In this document: one piece after another, positions 8,784-17,473 of the stretch
Numbering within the stretch: position 1 is the first letter of the stretch
How the letters are laid out: the number at the start of each line of letters is the position of its first letter
DNA from: Paenibacillus_AR mesotrionivorans
Lineage (GTDB): Bacteria > Bacillota > Bacilli > Paenibacillales > NBRC-103111
Assembly: GCF_046098205.1 (NCBI RefSeq)
Contig: NZ_JBJURJ010000030.1
Location: 1-59,562, forward strand
Length of the DNA: 59,562 nt
Direction of reading: 5' to 3'
Position numbers and translations under genes: made by a program
The notes under the pieces: model-generated
The model's database searches: none
The model's input: only the letters and a program-made list of their open reading frames with translations
Told to the model about the DNA's origin: nothing

Positions 8784-11700
8784 TCAAGGCTCGTTGCCCC
8801 ATACAAGGCTTCCGCCCTGATACAGTGTCACCTTGCTCCAGTCAACAAAAGCAGCTTTGGCGCCGTCAAACGAGTAGTCATCGGCCTCATTGAAGTTGGT
8901 CCAGTCGGTTTTGGCCACGCGCACCTGAATGTCACCGCTTTGGCCTCCAGGGGCAATCGTTACCGCTGCGGAACTAAAGGAAATTTCCAGATAGGTGTCG
9001 GCTCCGGTTTTGGCCGGATTGATGGTTACGAATGCCCCGCTTACACTGGCTGTTCCCAGCTGCGCGTAATCGCAGTAGAAGTTCAGACCCGCGCTGCCTT
9101 CCTTGGTCAGGTAATAGCGCAGCTTCAGACCACTGACATTCACAGGCGCAGTACCCGTATTCTTAATATTGAAGGTGGCGCTGATCATGTTGTCGGTAGC
9201 ATTGGCATTGCCCACCTTGTATTGAACCGCCATTACACCGGGGGTGCCTGGCCCGGCTTTTACCGGGGTTGCGCTGACCGGGGCTGAATTGGCGCTTTCA
9301 CCGGCAGCATTCAGGGCACTGACCACATAATAATAGGTGGTTCCATTGGCCACAGCCGAATCATCATATACCGCTGCCGTCACATTGGCTGCCACGGTGG
9401 TATATGGCCCACTGCCGGTAAGAGCCCGCTTCACATTATAGCCCGTAGCTCCGGCAGAAGCCGTCCAGCCCAGCTTCACAATTCCGTCTCCCGCAGCTGC
9501 GGTTAAGCCCGCAGGCACAGCCGGAGGTACGGGGGTTTGCTTCTTCGGTGTTGCGCTGGCCGGCGCCGAATTGGCGCTTTCGCCCACACTGTTTACCGCG
9601 CTGATGGCGTAGTAATATGTGGTTCCGTTCACCACCTGCTTATCCGTGTATGCGGGGGAGGTTACCGTTGCAAGAGCGGTGTACGGTCCGCTTGCGGCAA
9701 GTGCCCGCTTCACCTTATATTCCGCTGCTCCCGCTGCGGCATTCCAGGCAAGCTCCACCTGGCCGTCGCCGGCCGCTGCGGTCAAGCCGGCCGGTACTGC
9801 CGGGGGTGTGGGCACACCGGGCTTAGGCTCTTGACCAAACACAAGCTGCCCGTTGTCATACACCGGCATATAGACGGTCTTGGCAGAGGCTGTGTTGCCG
9901 GCGGCAAGGCCCTGATAGGAATAGTCATTCAGCGGATTCCAGAAGGTAGAGGCCGTGGGGGCGCTCATGCGGAATTGAACTTCCTTCTTATGGGCGGACT
10001 GTCCGCCGGGATAGATTTTGACACCGGTAAAGTCTACATTCACATAATAGATATGATTCGCCGCATCATAAGGGAGAAGCTGCGAAACCTTGGAGCCTTG
10101 GTTGTAGTTGGTTGTTACGGGAATATCCTTCACGGTATAGCCTGCTGCGTACACCTCGGATAAATCCACAAAATACCGGAAGGAAAGCTTGTCGCCCATC
10201 CGTGCCGGCCAGCCGGAACGGTTATTCAGCAAGGCCTTGATTTCGGTGTAAGTGCCTGCGCTGCTGTTGATGGAGGCTTCTACGAAAAACTCGTCATCCG
10301 TCGGTGTTTCCGCTACCGGGAAGTTGGCCAGAGGGGTTCCTCCATGGAGCAGCGCCATTTTGGCTACAGCCCCGGTGAAGCCTGCATTGTAATCTGTTGC
10401 GACCTCATTGCTTACGTAATCATTGATGGAATCCGTATATTTATCTGTGGCATCCGGTCCGCCGACCAAGGCGCCGTACAGCACATGCCGGTGGGCTGAG
10501 GGAACCGTCTGGCTATCCGCCCAGGAGCCGTGGGAGGTACGGTGGTGGGGACTCTTGGGCGAGTTCAGGCCGAAGCCCACCACATAGCTGGAGCTGCGCG
10601 GGTTGTCGCCCAGCATGTAATTGACCTGGCGTTCAGCAAAGCTGCGGTATTTCTGGGCCTTGGCGGGATTGGTGCTTTGCAGCCAATCCGAATACACGAA
10701 GGCAAGGAAGGAGGCATTGGCGGAGTAGCGGAGGGAGCCCCAGGTATCCAGCCAAGCTAGACCGCCGGGAGTGTACTTGATCTTCTCTCCGGTATCGGTT
10801 GTGCCTGTGGTCCAGTAGTCCAGATTCCGTTCGGTGGATACTGTGAATCGGGCATCTCCCGTCAGGCGGGCCAGCAGCACCTGGGCTCCATAATGCTTGT
10901 CGTCCCAGGCATGGGTCCACTTATAACCCCAGTAAGGGGTTTGGCCTTCCTTGCCCCATTCATCTGTGGAGTCGACGGCTTTATCCAGATATGCTTGCTC
11001 ATTCGTTGCCAAGTAAAGCCAGATTGCCGCCCAGGTCAGCTCATCCTGGTACCCGCTCCAGGAATTGTAGAAGGATTGGGCATCCTTGATGCTGTCCGAA
11101 TACTTACCCCGGTAGGCATCTGCGAAGATAAAGAGCTGGCGGGCATGGGTCAGAAGTGTGTCAGCATAAGCGGGGTCGCTGTCCCGGAACACAATGGACG
11201 CCGAAGCCATAGCGGCTGCCGTTTCACCGGCCAGATCGGAGCCCGGAAGCTGGGGAGTGATCTTATACGAGGGGCGGTCCATCTGCATCACCTCGGCGGG
11301 ACCCCACCAATTATGATCGGCATTGCCTGCACCCACCTGACCGTACAATTCGTTGGGAGCCGTATGGGCCTTGATAAAATAGTCATTGACGAAACGGAGA
11401 TTCAGCAGGATCTCGTCCAATTGTCCGGTTTGCACATAAGCATCCTTATACTCGTAGACACCCCAAGCCAGCATGGTAGCCGAGGCGGCCATAGGCAGAC
11501 CGAACTTTACATGATCCCCTGCATCATACCAGCCTCCGGTCAGATCCTTGCCCACGTCGGCCCCGTCTGTAAGGCCTGAATCACCTCTCCAGGAGATCCG
11601 GTTCCACTCGGGCAGCACGCCCGATTGCTGTGCTTCATAGAAAAGCAGCGATTTTTGCAGCACCTCGCCATAATTAAAGGCCGCCGCCGATGCTCCAGCT

Positions 11701-11813
11701 TGTGCCGCCGATGCCCCGGATGGAGCGGCGAGCGATCCTGCCGCAGCCGTAATCACAATAGCAGCGGATACTGCCGTGCTCACACATTTGCGTGTTATGC
11801 TGTGTAATTTCAT
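8784..11813 (-). CDS. Secreted GH9 cellulase with CBM3c, 2 Fn3 and CBM3
   Basis: This 1009-aa exoenzyme has a signal peptide (~1-37) and a GH9 (alpha/alpha)6 domain (~44-490). The catalytic Asp pair is in GGWYDAGDH (97 and 100). HHRTSHGS and the acid Glu in NEVATDYNAGFTG mark the C-terminal half. A fused CBM3c (~505-660) follows, then two Fn3 modules (~670-850) and a cellulose-binding CBM3 (~860-1009). GH9-CBM3c enzymes are typically processive endoglucanases, with CBM3c feeding the chain to the active site. The gene starts 26 bp after the Ig-GH9 gene and has GGAGGG about 10 bp ahead of ATG. The Fn3 and CBM3 modules are near copies of those in GH48 and GH6. Confidence 0.94.
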   Translation of the reverse strand: MKLHSITRKCVSTAVSAAIVITAAAGSLAAPSGASAAQAGASAAAFNYGEVLQKSLLFYEAQQSGVLPEWNRISWRGDSGLTDGADVGKDLTGGWYDAGDHVKFGLPMAASATMLAWGVYEYKDAYVQTGQLDEILLNLRFVNDYFIKAHTAPNELYGQVGAGNADHNWWGPAEVMQMDRPSYKITPQLPGSDLAGETAAAMASASIVFRDSDPAYADTLLTHARQLFIFADAYRGKYSDSIKDAQSFYNSWSGYQDELTWAAIWLYLATNEQAYLDKAVDSTDEWGKEGQTPYWGYKWTHAWDDKHYGAQVLLARLTGDARFTVSTERNLDYWTTGTTDTGEKIKYTPGGLAWLDTWGSLRYSANASFLAFVYSDWLQSTNPAKAQKYRSFAERQVNYMLGDNPRSSSYVVGFGLNSPKSPHHRTSHGSWADSQTVPSAHRHVLYGALVGGPDATDKYTDSINDYVSNEVATDYNAGFTGAVAKMALLHGGTPLANFPVAETPTDDEFFVEASINSSAGTYTEIKALLNNRSGWPARMGDKLSFRYFVDLSEVYAAGYTVKDIPVTTNYNQGSKVSQLLPYDAANHIYYVNVDFTGVKIYPGGQSAHKKEVQFRMSAPTASTFWNPLNDYSYQGLAAGNTASAKTVYMPVYDNGQLVFGQEPKPGVPTPPAVPAGLTAAAGDGQVELAWNAAAGAAEYKVKRALAASGPYTALATVTSPAYTDKQVVNGTTYYYAISAVNSVGESANSAPASATPKKQTPVPPAVPAGLTAAAGDGIVKLGWTASAGATGYNVKRALTGSGPYTTVAANVTAAVYDDSAVANGTTYYYVVSALNAAGESANSAPVSATPVKAGPGTPGVMAVQYKVGNANATDNMISATFNIKNTGTAPVNVSGLKLRYYLTKEGSAGLNFYCDYAQLGTASVSGAFVTINPAKTGADTYLEISFSSAAVTIAPGGQSGDIQVRVAKTDWTNFNEADDYSFDGAKAAFVDWSKVTLYQGGSLVWGNEP

Positions 11814-11839
11814 CCTTCATGATCCCTCCATATGATTAA

Positions 11840-14362
11840 TTATGGCTCTACGCCCCATACCAGCTGGCCGTTTTGATACAGGGTCACCTTGTCCCAATCG
11901 GTCAATTGCGTTTTAGTCGCATCAAAGGAATAGTCGTTGCTCTCGTTAAAGCCAGACCAATCGGACTTGGCCATACGAAGCTGAATATCGCCGGTTTGGC
12001 CGCCTGCCGGGATGGAGCCTGCTGCTGCGGTGAAGCTTATCTCCACATAGGTATCCGTGAAGGTTCTCTGAATGTTGGCTGCCCCGATTGCCGCCCAATC
12101 CACCCAGGAGTTCATGGTGGCGCTGCCGTCCTTGGAGAAGTAGTAGCGCAGCTTCAAGGTATTCAGGCTCACCGGGCTGCTGCCGGTATTGACAATGTTC
12201 AGCGTTGGCACAATCTGGCTGTCCGTCGGATTCGTATCCACTGCACGGTATTGAACCTTGAGGCTGCCGGTTGGATTAGGAATTACCGTACCTTGCGGTT
12301 TGGCGCTGACCTGTGCGGAATTGGCGCTTTCTCCTGCCGCATTCACCGCACTGACCACATAGTAGTACATCGTATCGTTCACAAGACCTGTATCCGTATA
12401 GGAGGGGACTGCTGCATTGGTCTTGACCGTGGTGTAGGGACCGCCGGCTGTAGCGGATCGTTTCACGTTGTAGCCGGAAGCGCCGTCTGCCGCTGTCCAG
12501 GTCAGCGTAACCTGGGCATTGCCTGATGCAGCCGTCAAGTCTGCCGGTACCGCAGGAACTACGGGATTGGCAGTGCCGCCGGTCAGATAACTCTCTGTGT
12601 TCTTCAAATATTGGGCCACCCATACCAGCGGGCCGTTCCAGTTAATGGTGTTTTCCTTGGTGCACCAGGCTTGGGGCGCTGTATTCTTTGCGGCGTAGGA
12701 TTTGGCTGCAGGCCGTCCGGTAGGTGTTGCCTGGTCGTTGATCAGATCGCTGTTGGGTCCTCCGGCCAGCCAGCCCTTCGGATAGGGAATACCGGCCTGA
12801 TAGGGGCCCCATGCCAGACGGTCATGCAGATCCGTCTCATGATATTCGCCGTAGCCTGTAATGTAGGACAGGCGCATAGCATTGTTCCCCATCAAATAAT
12901 CCATCCCCCGGTGCATACCCTTCAGATACTTCAGATCCTTGGTGGCATCGAAGGCATAGGCCCAGAAGATCATCCGGTTCAAAATGGAGGAGTTGGAGCC
13001 CCACCAATACGGATTACTTCCGGGTAAGGGTACGGGATACCCCTCATTGTTCATGACCCCAAGCCAATTATCGGCCAATGCAGCTACCCGCTGCTTCATA
13101 TCCGCCAGATCCCCGGCGGGCAGATCATTGGCAACAGACAACAGAGAAAGGGTGCCCGTAGGCGCTACATCCGCCCAGCCGAAATCTCCCACCTCCTTAT
13201 AATGCTTGGAGCCTGTTACAGCCGTCCGGTAAGTAGCGGCATTGGCATCATTCAACGTATAAGCGGTCAGATACATCTCGGCTGCCGCCGCATACCGGTC
13301 ATCGCTGGTCTGAAGATCTCCGTAATCTCCGCCGCCATCCGCATCCTGGGTTTGATCGGTATACAGCACGACGGGATTGGACTCGGCACGGGTCCAGGCT
13401 GTTTTGGCAATTGTCCAGACCTCTGTGGCATAAGCGCTGTCATAAGGAGCCATGGTTCTGGCCAACTGGGACAGATTCCGGGCCACCGCATAAGTGGCAT
13501 TGGTGGAGGGAGGCTGAGCCGTGCGGGTCATGGCGTTCTCCGCATTCATATCCGTAACCGGGAAGCCGCTCCAGTTATTGTTATGAATTTTGTGGGTAGC
13601 CAAACCGCCGTTAGCCGGAAGAATCCCTTTCATAAAGGTGGAGCCAAATTTGACCTCATCGAGAATATCCGGAATTCCGTTGGCACGCTCCGGTATGGCC
13701 AGAGAACTGTCCGGGAAGGCCTGGGGATATCGCTCGTAGGCATTCAGCAGGGTCCATGCCGAGATCGCCTGGTTCACCGGATAGATGCCGAAGTCCCCGG
13801 CGTCGGCCCAGGAGTACCGTGCATTCATCACACCGGTTCCACACCAGTTGTTAAAACATTTGACTGCTTCATCCCCCGGGTGCAGCGCTTTGCGGGCAAA
13901 GGCGCTGTTGGGCACATATTGGGCTTCAATATCCACACCCATACGGTGGAAATAAAAGTAGTTCATCGCTTCCTTCGGCAGATCAGGATAGAGGTTCGCC
14001 CCGATGACAAAAGGCACACTATTCCCTGTCCCGGGTATACGGAGGGTATAGGTCCCCGCTGCCGTTACAGTGGAAAAATCCGCATGATGCACCTGATCCC
14101 CGGAGGCGGCATCCCGGCCGTATACGGTGGTTTTACCGCTGGCTGCTAAGGTGCCGCTGCTTGTACGCAGCTCCCAGTTCAGCGGAACGGAGGAGGTGCT
14201 GACGATGGTGGCAATTTTATCGGCGGAGGGCAAATATCCGATTTGATTGACCCTCACCGGACTGGCATCAAAATCGGCAAACGCAGTGGTTTGAAACATG
14301 GGAACAGTCAGCACACATGCCAAAAGCAGGAGAAAACGCCGGGGCTTCTTCATTAGGGACAA
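11840..14362 (-). CDS. Secreted Ig-like-domain GH9 cellulase with Fn3 and CBM3
   Basis: The protein has a signal peptide, an N-terminal CelD-type Ig-like domain (~30-125: VRVNQIGYLP), a GH9 domain (~130-585), one Fn3 (~595-680) and CBM3 (~690 to the end). The catalytic motif is SWADAGDFG, with Phe where GH9-CBM3c enzymes have His. The C-terminal acid lies in KENTINWNGPLV. The start is unusual: GGAGG at 14371-14375 is ideally spaced (8 nt) from a TTG at 14360-14362, while the ATG at 14353 is 17 nt away and the ATG at 14377 overlaps the ribosome binding site. I use TTG. Ig-GH9 enzymes are endoglucanases or exo-acting glucanases; which one cannot be told. Confidence 0.92.
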   Translation of the reverse strand: MSLMKKPRRFLLLLACVLTVPMFQTTAFADFDASPVRVNQIGYLPSADKIATIVSTSSVPLNWELRTSSGTLAASGKTTVYGRDAASGDQVHHADFSTVTAAGTYTLRIPGTGNSVPFVIGANLYPDLPKEAMNYFYFHRMGVDIEAQYVPNSAFARKALHPGDEAVKCFNNWCGTGVMNARYSWADAGDFGIYPVNQAISAWTLLNAYERYPQAFPDSSLAIPERANGIPDILDEVKFGSTFMKGILPANGGLATHKIHNNNWSGFPVTDMNAENAMTRTAQPPSTNATYAVARNLSQLARTMAPYDSAYATEVWTIAKTAWTRAESNPVVLYTDQTQDADGGGDYGDLQTSDDRYAAAAEMYLTAYTLNDANAATYRTAVTGSKHYKEVGDFGWADVAPTGTLSLLSVANDLPAGDLADMKQRVAALADNWLGVMNNEGYPVPLPGSNPYWWGSNSSILNRMIFWAYAFDATKDLKYLKGMHRGMDYLMGNNAMRLSYITGYGEYHETDLHDRLAWGPYQAGIPYPKGWLAGGPNSDLINDQATPTGRPAAKSYAAKNTAPQAWCTKENTINWNGPLVWVAQYLKNTESYLTGGTANPVVPAVPADLTAASGNAQVTLTWTAADGASGYNVKRSATAGGPYTTVKTNAAVPSYTDTGLVNDTMYYYVVSAVNAAGESANSAQVSAKPQGTVIPNPTGSLKVQYRAVDTNPTDSQIVPTLNIVNTGSSPVSLNTLKLRYYFSKDGSATMNSWVDWAAIGAANIQRTFTDTYVEISFTAAAGSIPAGGQTGDIQLRMAKSDWSGFNESNDYSFDATKTQLTDWDKVTLYQNGQLVWGVEP

Positions 14363-14401
14363 GACAACAACCTCCATTCAGTTGAAAGTGTGGAAGGTAC
14401 C

Positions 14402-14442
14402 GAAGATACGGAGGCGGCATGCTGCAAAACCCCCGTATCTTC
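14402..14442 (-). other. Intercistronic hairpin between GH6 and Ig-GH9 genes
   Basis: GAAGATACGG (14402-14411) and CCGTATCTTC (14433-14442) form a perfect 10-bp stem without a T-run on the transcribed strand. A processing or stabiliser element after the first cistron is the likely role. Confidence 0.6.
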
Positions 14443-14462
14443 AGTGGTTGGGATGCGGAGAA

Positions 14463-16904
14463 TTACGGCTCCAGCCCCCAAACCAGTGTGCTGCCGTCAT
14501 AAAGGGTTACCTTGCTCCAGTCGGCTAAGGCCGACTTGGTGCTGTCGAAGGAATAATCGTTGGTTTCGTCAAAATTGGTCCAGTCCGACTTGGCGACACG
14601 GATTTGAATGTCCCCGCTTTGACCGCCTGCCGCAATTGTACCTGCACCTGCTGCGAAGGAGAGCTCCAGGTAGGTGTCGGCACCGGTTTTAGCAGGGCTT
14701 ACTGCAGTGAAGGCTCCGCTTACATTGCCGGACCCCAGCTGGGCATAATCGCAGTAGAAGTTCAAGCTTGCGCTGCCTTCCTTGGTCAGGTAATACCGCA
14801 GCTTCAGACCGCTCAGGCTTACGGCCGTGGTGCCGGTATTCTTGATATTGAAGGTGGCGGTAATCATATTATCCGTGGCATTGGAATTGCCTACCTTGTA
14901 CTGGACCGCCAAAGCGCCGGTTCCGGTGCTGCCTCCTGTTGGCAAAGCGCTCACCTGGGTGGAATGCGCTCCTTCACCCGCTGCATTCACAGCGCTGACT
15001 ACGTAATAGTAAGTCGTGCCATTGGTGACCGCCGTATCCGTGTAAGCTGCAGCCGTGATACCCGGAGCTACCGTGGTGTACGGGCCGCCGCTGGTTGTGG
15101 CGCGTTTGACGTTATAGCTTGCTGCTCCGCTAACGGGTGACCAGGCCAGGGTTACCTTGGCGTTGCCTGCCGTTGCCGTCAGCCCTGTGGGTGCAGGCGG
15201 TAAGGTCGGCACCGGTGTTTCGGCCGGAGTCGCACTGACCTGCAGGGAATTGCCGCTGGTTCCGACGGCATTGGAGGCAGTCACCACATAATAATAGGTG
15301 GTGCCATTCACAACGGTGGAATCCGTATAGCTGGTTGCGGTTACACTGGCGGGCAATGCTGTATAGGGCCCTCCGCTAACCGTCGCCCTTTTCACTGTAT
15401 AACTGGCGGCTCCCGATGAAGTTGTCCAGCTGAGCGTAACCTTGGCATCTCCTGCAACGGCTGTTACTCCTGAAGGTGCAGCAGGGGCTACCGGATCTCC
15501 GCCGGGGGTTCCCGGAATAACGGGATATGCGTTCTTGACCAGCGTGACAAATTGATTATGAAACCAATGGCCGGCTACAGGTGCATTGGGCATGGCACCT
15601 GTCAGCACGTTGGCAGAGGTCGTATAGGTCGGATCACACATCCGGTCGAAGCCCTTGCCCTCATCGTTGGGAATTAGAGCGCTGGAGCCGTCGGATTCGC
15701 CGGGAGGCTTCACCCACACGAAGGCGTCAAGATGGGAGGAGGGGTAGCCGGTTGGCGCAACCTGCGGAGGTACACCGATGCCTGCGCCGGAATTATTGCA
15801 CCATAATCCGCGATGGGCCCGACGGTCCACACGTCCGGAATTGACATAGGAATTAATATCATTGCCGACGGCTGCCGTGGGGCGGTTCGGTCCTCCCCAG
15901 CCATTGCGGCTGGTATCGATCAGGAAGCCCAGGGTACTGGGCCAGCCGGCATTGGTGAAGCTTTTGTACAAGGCTGCCGTATAGTCCGATTCATCGAAGT
16001 TGGGATTCCATTCATAGTAGTTGGAGGAACGGATCTGTGCCCCGTTAATCGTTAAATTCGGGTTGGGCAAATTCGGCTCCTCAAGAGGCGAGGTGTTGGC
16101 TGTATTGGTGATAAAGCCGTTGATGCTCCCAAAACCACGGGTAGTGGCTCCAACCACGCTGGTCATCAGCTGAACCGTGCCGGACATGTTGTTGTCCCAG
16201 CCCAGCCAGCCGGAGTGGCCGATGTCCATATAGTTATACACATTGGGAATCGCGGACAGCTGATTCAACGCATACTGGGTAGCCTCCACATAGATGCCGG
16301 AGGAGGAAGCCTGGGCACATTGCGGATCACTCAGATTGGTCACCAGGTTAGGAAGAGAATCCGGCTCAACAATGTTGACGATTCGGATGTCCTGATACTT
16401 CGGCTTAGCAAAAATTTTGGCGATCTCGTCAATATACTCCGTTTTGTAGCGGGTGAGGCCTGCCGCAGTTAACGGAAGCTCTCCGTTGGAGGCTAACGCA
16501 TGGCAGTCACGGCCCGGGAGATCATAGATAACGAAGGTTGCGACAATCGGCTGATTCGCCTGCTTTTGGGAAAGAACCAGATCCAGATGCTCCTCCAGGC
16601 TGCGGCGTCCGGCATTCACGTCCCCGCCGTAGATAGCATCAATCCGGTCCAGCCATACCGCTGTAGGATAGGACTTAATGGTGCGCATTTGATCAGCCAG
16701 TGCGGAATCGGTAACCTGGGCAATGGAGGTGTCGATGAGATCCGCATAGTCCGGGTTCACATACATGGTGGCCCCCACGAAGGGATTATCCGCATGAGGC
16801 TCGGCAGCTGAAGCCGGTTGAACAGCCGGAACGACCATACATGCCGCCAGAAGTGCCGACATAAACAGCATCTGCGTTCTTTTTTTGAGAACAGAAATAA
16901 TCAC
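14463..16904 (-). CDS. Secreted GH6 cellobiohydrolase with 2 Fn3 and CBM3
   Basis: This ~813-aa first gene of the cellulase operon has a signal peptide ending near VQPASAA. The GH6 domain (~35-480) carries the family signatures VIYDLPGRDCHALASNGE (catalytic Asp in RDC) and IVNIVEPDSLPNL. Long loops such as DTSRNGWGG and WVKPPGESDG fit a tunnel-shaped cellobiohydrolase acting from non-reducing ends. Two Fn3 modules and CBM3 follow. Start choice: AGGGAG lies directly against ATG 16913 but 9 nt from the in-frame GTG at 16904, so GTG is favoured; an ATG at 16949 is also open. The gene pairs functionally with GH48 at the operon's other end. Confidence 0.93.
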   Translation of the reverse strand: MIISVLKKRTQMLFMSALLAACMVVPAVQPASAAEPHADNPFVGATMYVNPDYADLIDTSIAQVTDSALADQMRTIKSYPTAVWLDRIDAIYGGDVNAGRRSLEEHLDLVLSQKQANQPIVATFVIYDLPGRDCHALASNGELPLTAAGLTRYKTEYIDEIAKIFAKPKYQDIRIVNIVEPDSLPNLVTNLSDPQCAQASSSGIYVEATQYALNQLSAIPNVYNYMDIGHSGWLGWDNNMSGTVQLMTSVVGATTRGFGSINGFITNTANTSPLEEPNLPNPNLTINGAQIRSSNYYEWNPNFDESDYTAALYKSFTNAGWPSTLGFLIDTSRNGWGGPNRPTAAVGNDINSYVNSGRVDRRAHRGLWCNNSGAGIGVPPQVAPTGYPSSHLDAFVWVKPPGESDGSSALIPNDEGKGFDRMCDPTYTTSANVLTGAMPNAPVAGHWFHNQFVTLVKNAYPVIPGTPGGDPVAPAAPSGVTAVAGDAKVTLSWTTSSGAASYTVKRATVSGGPYTALPASVTATSYTDSTVVNGTTYYYVVTASNAVGTSGNSLQVSATPAETPVPTLPPAPTGLTATAGNAKVTLAWSPVSGAASYNVKRATTSGGPYTTVAPGITAAAYTDTAVTNGTTYYYVVSAVNAAGEGAHSTQVSALPTGGSTGTGALAVQYKVGNSNATDNMITATFNIKNTGTTAVSLSGLKLRYYLTKEGSASLNFYCDYAQLGSGNVSGAFTAVSPAKTGADTYLELSFAAGAGTIAAGGQSGDIQIRVAKSDWTNFDETNDYSFDSTKSALADWSKVTLYDGSTLVWGLEP

Positions 16905-16978
16905 ATTATTCATCTCCCTGTTTTTTTGGAATGAATATCCGTTTTGCATGAACGCGCGTTAATTTTTCGGGAAAGAAA

Positions 16979-16992
16979 AGATAGCGCTTACA
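16979..16992 (-). promoter_or_regulatory. Candidate catabolite response element (cre) in the cellulase leader
   Basis: Read on the minus strand, TGTAAGCGCTATCT fits the CcpA consensus TGWAANCGNTNWCA at all fixed positions but the last. It lies ~75 bp before the GH6 start and ~285 nt downstream of the predicted transcription start. This geometry fits a roadblock-type cre. Confidence 0.65.
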
Positions 16993-17253
16993 TACGGATG
17001 CCAACAAATCATTTTTACTTGGATTCATACAACAACAGCAGGAAGAATAAGCGAGAGTTTTGGCAGAAGAGGATCGAATAAACAGGTTTGAAAGCTGCGC
17101 GAGGCTGTAAACATACGCTTCTGGAAGAATGGAAGCAGTCTTGGGGGTGAGGATTCCTTTGGATGGACGGAAATGCGGGTTATTCCTTGTCAATGGGATT
17201 AGCTTATGAACGCGCTCTCTTAAAAATGCGCACCTCCCCCAATCAGATGTAGG

Positions 17254-17281
17254 TGTCAGGAATTAATGTAAATATCTGACA
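17254..17281. promoter_or_regulatory. Inverted repeat at the cellulase promoter start site
   Basis: TGTCAG (17254-17259) and CTGACA (17276-17281) are perfect arms 16 bp apart, directly downstream of the -10 box. That position suits a repressor operator or a 5'-end mRNA hairpin. The regulator is unknown. Confidence 0.5.
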
Positions 17282-17283
17282 TC

Positions 17284-17313
17284 ATTATAGCCTACCGTTC
17301 AAAGATTTGTCAA
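17284..17313 (-). promoter_or_regulatory. Sigma-A promoter of the cellulase operon
   Basis: On the minus strand a perfect TTGACA (17308-17313) and a perfect TATAAT (17284-17289) are 18 bp apart. Transcription should start near 17277, giving a leader of about 370 nt before GH6. The leader (16914-17277) holds the cre candidate but no convincing ORF or known riboswitch. Confidence 0.85.
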
Positions 17314-17423
17314 TTTCCCTGTGGCAGAAACACGTCCCATTTTTTTGCCATCCTTTCCCAAGAATCGACGGCTTTCTATGGTTTTCTGCAGCAATCGATA
17401 GTATTCTGGTTTTTTCGAAAGTA

Positions 17424-17455
17424 AAAATCCCTGACGTTATGGAGTCAGGGATTTT
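17424..17455 (-). terminator. Terminator after the stalk-domain/DUF3298 gene
   Basis: AAAATCCCTGAC pairs perfectly with GTCAGGGATTTT around an 8-nt loop, and a T-rich stretch follows on the minus strand. It insulates the cellulase promoter from upstream transcription. Confidence 0.85.
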
Positions 17456-17473
17456 GATTTTAATGCAAGAAGC

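Noticed and set aside
16906..17193. 95-codon minus-strand ORF in the cellulase leader
   Set aside because: It needs a TTG start without a ribosome binding site and overlaps GH6; the CCCC run hints at nothing known. A leader peptide is not supported.
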